A stretch of 64,000 nt of DNA. It comes from Sacculina carcini. Its lineage: Eukaryota; Arthropoda; Thecostraca; Sacculinidae. The position numbers and the translations under genes are program-made. Below, piece by piece: positions 63,929 to 64,000 of the stretch. The DNA is taken from contig OU696575.1 in NCBI GenBank assembly GCA_916048095.2, positions 4,001,501 through 4,065,500 of the forward strand. Direction: 5' to 3'. Under the pieces are notes generated by a model. That model was not told the DNA's origin. It did not search any database and saw only the letters and a list, made by a program, of their open reading frames with translations. Within the stretch, counting starts at the first letter, position 1. Every line of letters starts with the position of its first letter.

Positions 63929-64000
63929 GTGTCTGTGTGTTGCCTCGTCCGTCGTTCCGGTTCGATCTTCTTGTGTACCGAGAATTGGACCGAGCCAGTC

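Overview
This is animal nuclear DNA from a protostome invertebrate, most likely an arthropod. Three things support this. Host genes have GT/AG introns. One host gene is an Hr39 (NR5B-type) nuclear receptor, a protostome lineage. An interstitial block of pentameric TTAGG, the arthropod-type telomere repeat, lies at 38809-38862. Most of the 64 kb is transposable-element sequence, much of it nested. I saw no tRNA, rRNA or CRISPR array, although tRNA and rRNA were searched only by eye.

Host genes. (1) An Hr39-like receptor on the + strand has six coding exons: 7074-7914, 40831-41039, 41613-41819, 47773-47914, 48154-48270 and 53762-54039. All five introns are GT-AG, and the exons join in one frame to 597 residues with DNA-binding domain, FTZ-F1 box, hinge, ligand-binding domain and AF-2 helix. 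The first intron is 32.9 kb and is filled with retroelements. (2) On the - strand, convergent with Hr39, lie a Tim8-like small mitochondrial Tim chaperone (56077-55997 and 55818-55609) and a single-exon PEX3-like gene (55563-54484). They are only 45 nt apart and in the same reading frame, which suggests one dicistronic transcript.

Layout. 1-7000: Ty3/Gypsy integrase remnant, CA microsatellite, CR1/L2-like RT tail, and a decayed minus-strand Gypsy with part of its 5' LTR. 7074-7914: Hr39 exon A. 7915-40830 (intron 1): a degenerate coding remnant that may be an endogenous viral nucleoprotein, two tandem I-clade LINE copies plus a third 3' end, a CR1-type ORF1, three minus-strand Gypsy elements with a TTAA-type MITE, a LINE split by two full LTR elements (28344-33071 and 33162-37533), and a CR1-like LINE with an internal inversion. 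41820-47772: a miniature LTR element and a pogo/Tigger-like transposon split by a deleted Gypsy. 48271-53761: I-clade and Gypsy fragments. 56078-64000: Tc1/mariner-like remnant, several inverted-repeat elements, a LINE 3' end split by a small LTR element that carries three similar RNA-type hairpins, and the 3' end of another Gypsy.

The host genes cover gene regulation (Hr39), mitochondrial intermembrane-space import (Tim8) and peroxisome membrane biogenesis (PEX3). Pairing Tim8 and PEX3 would couple mitochondrial and peroxisomal protein import if they share a transcript.
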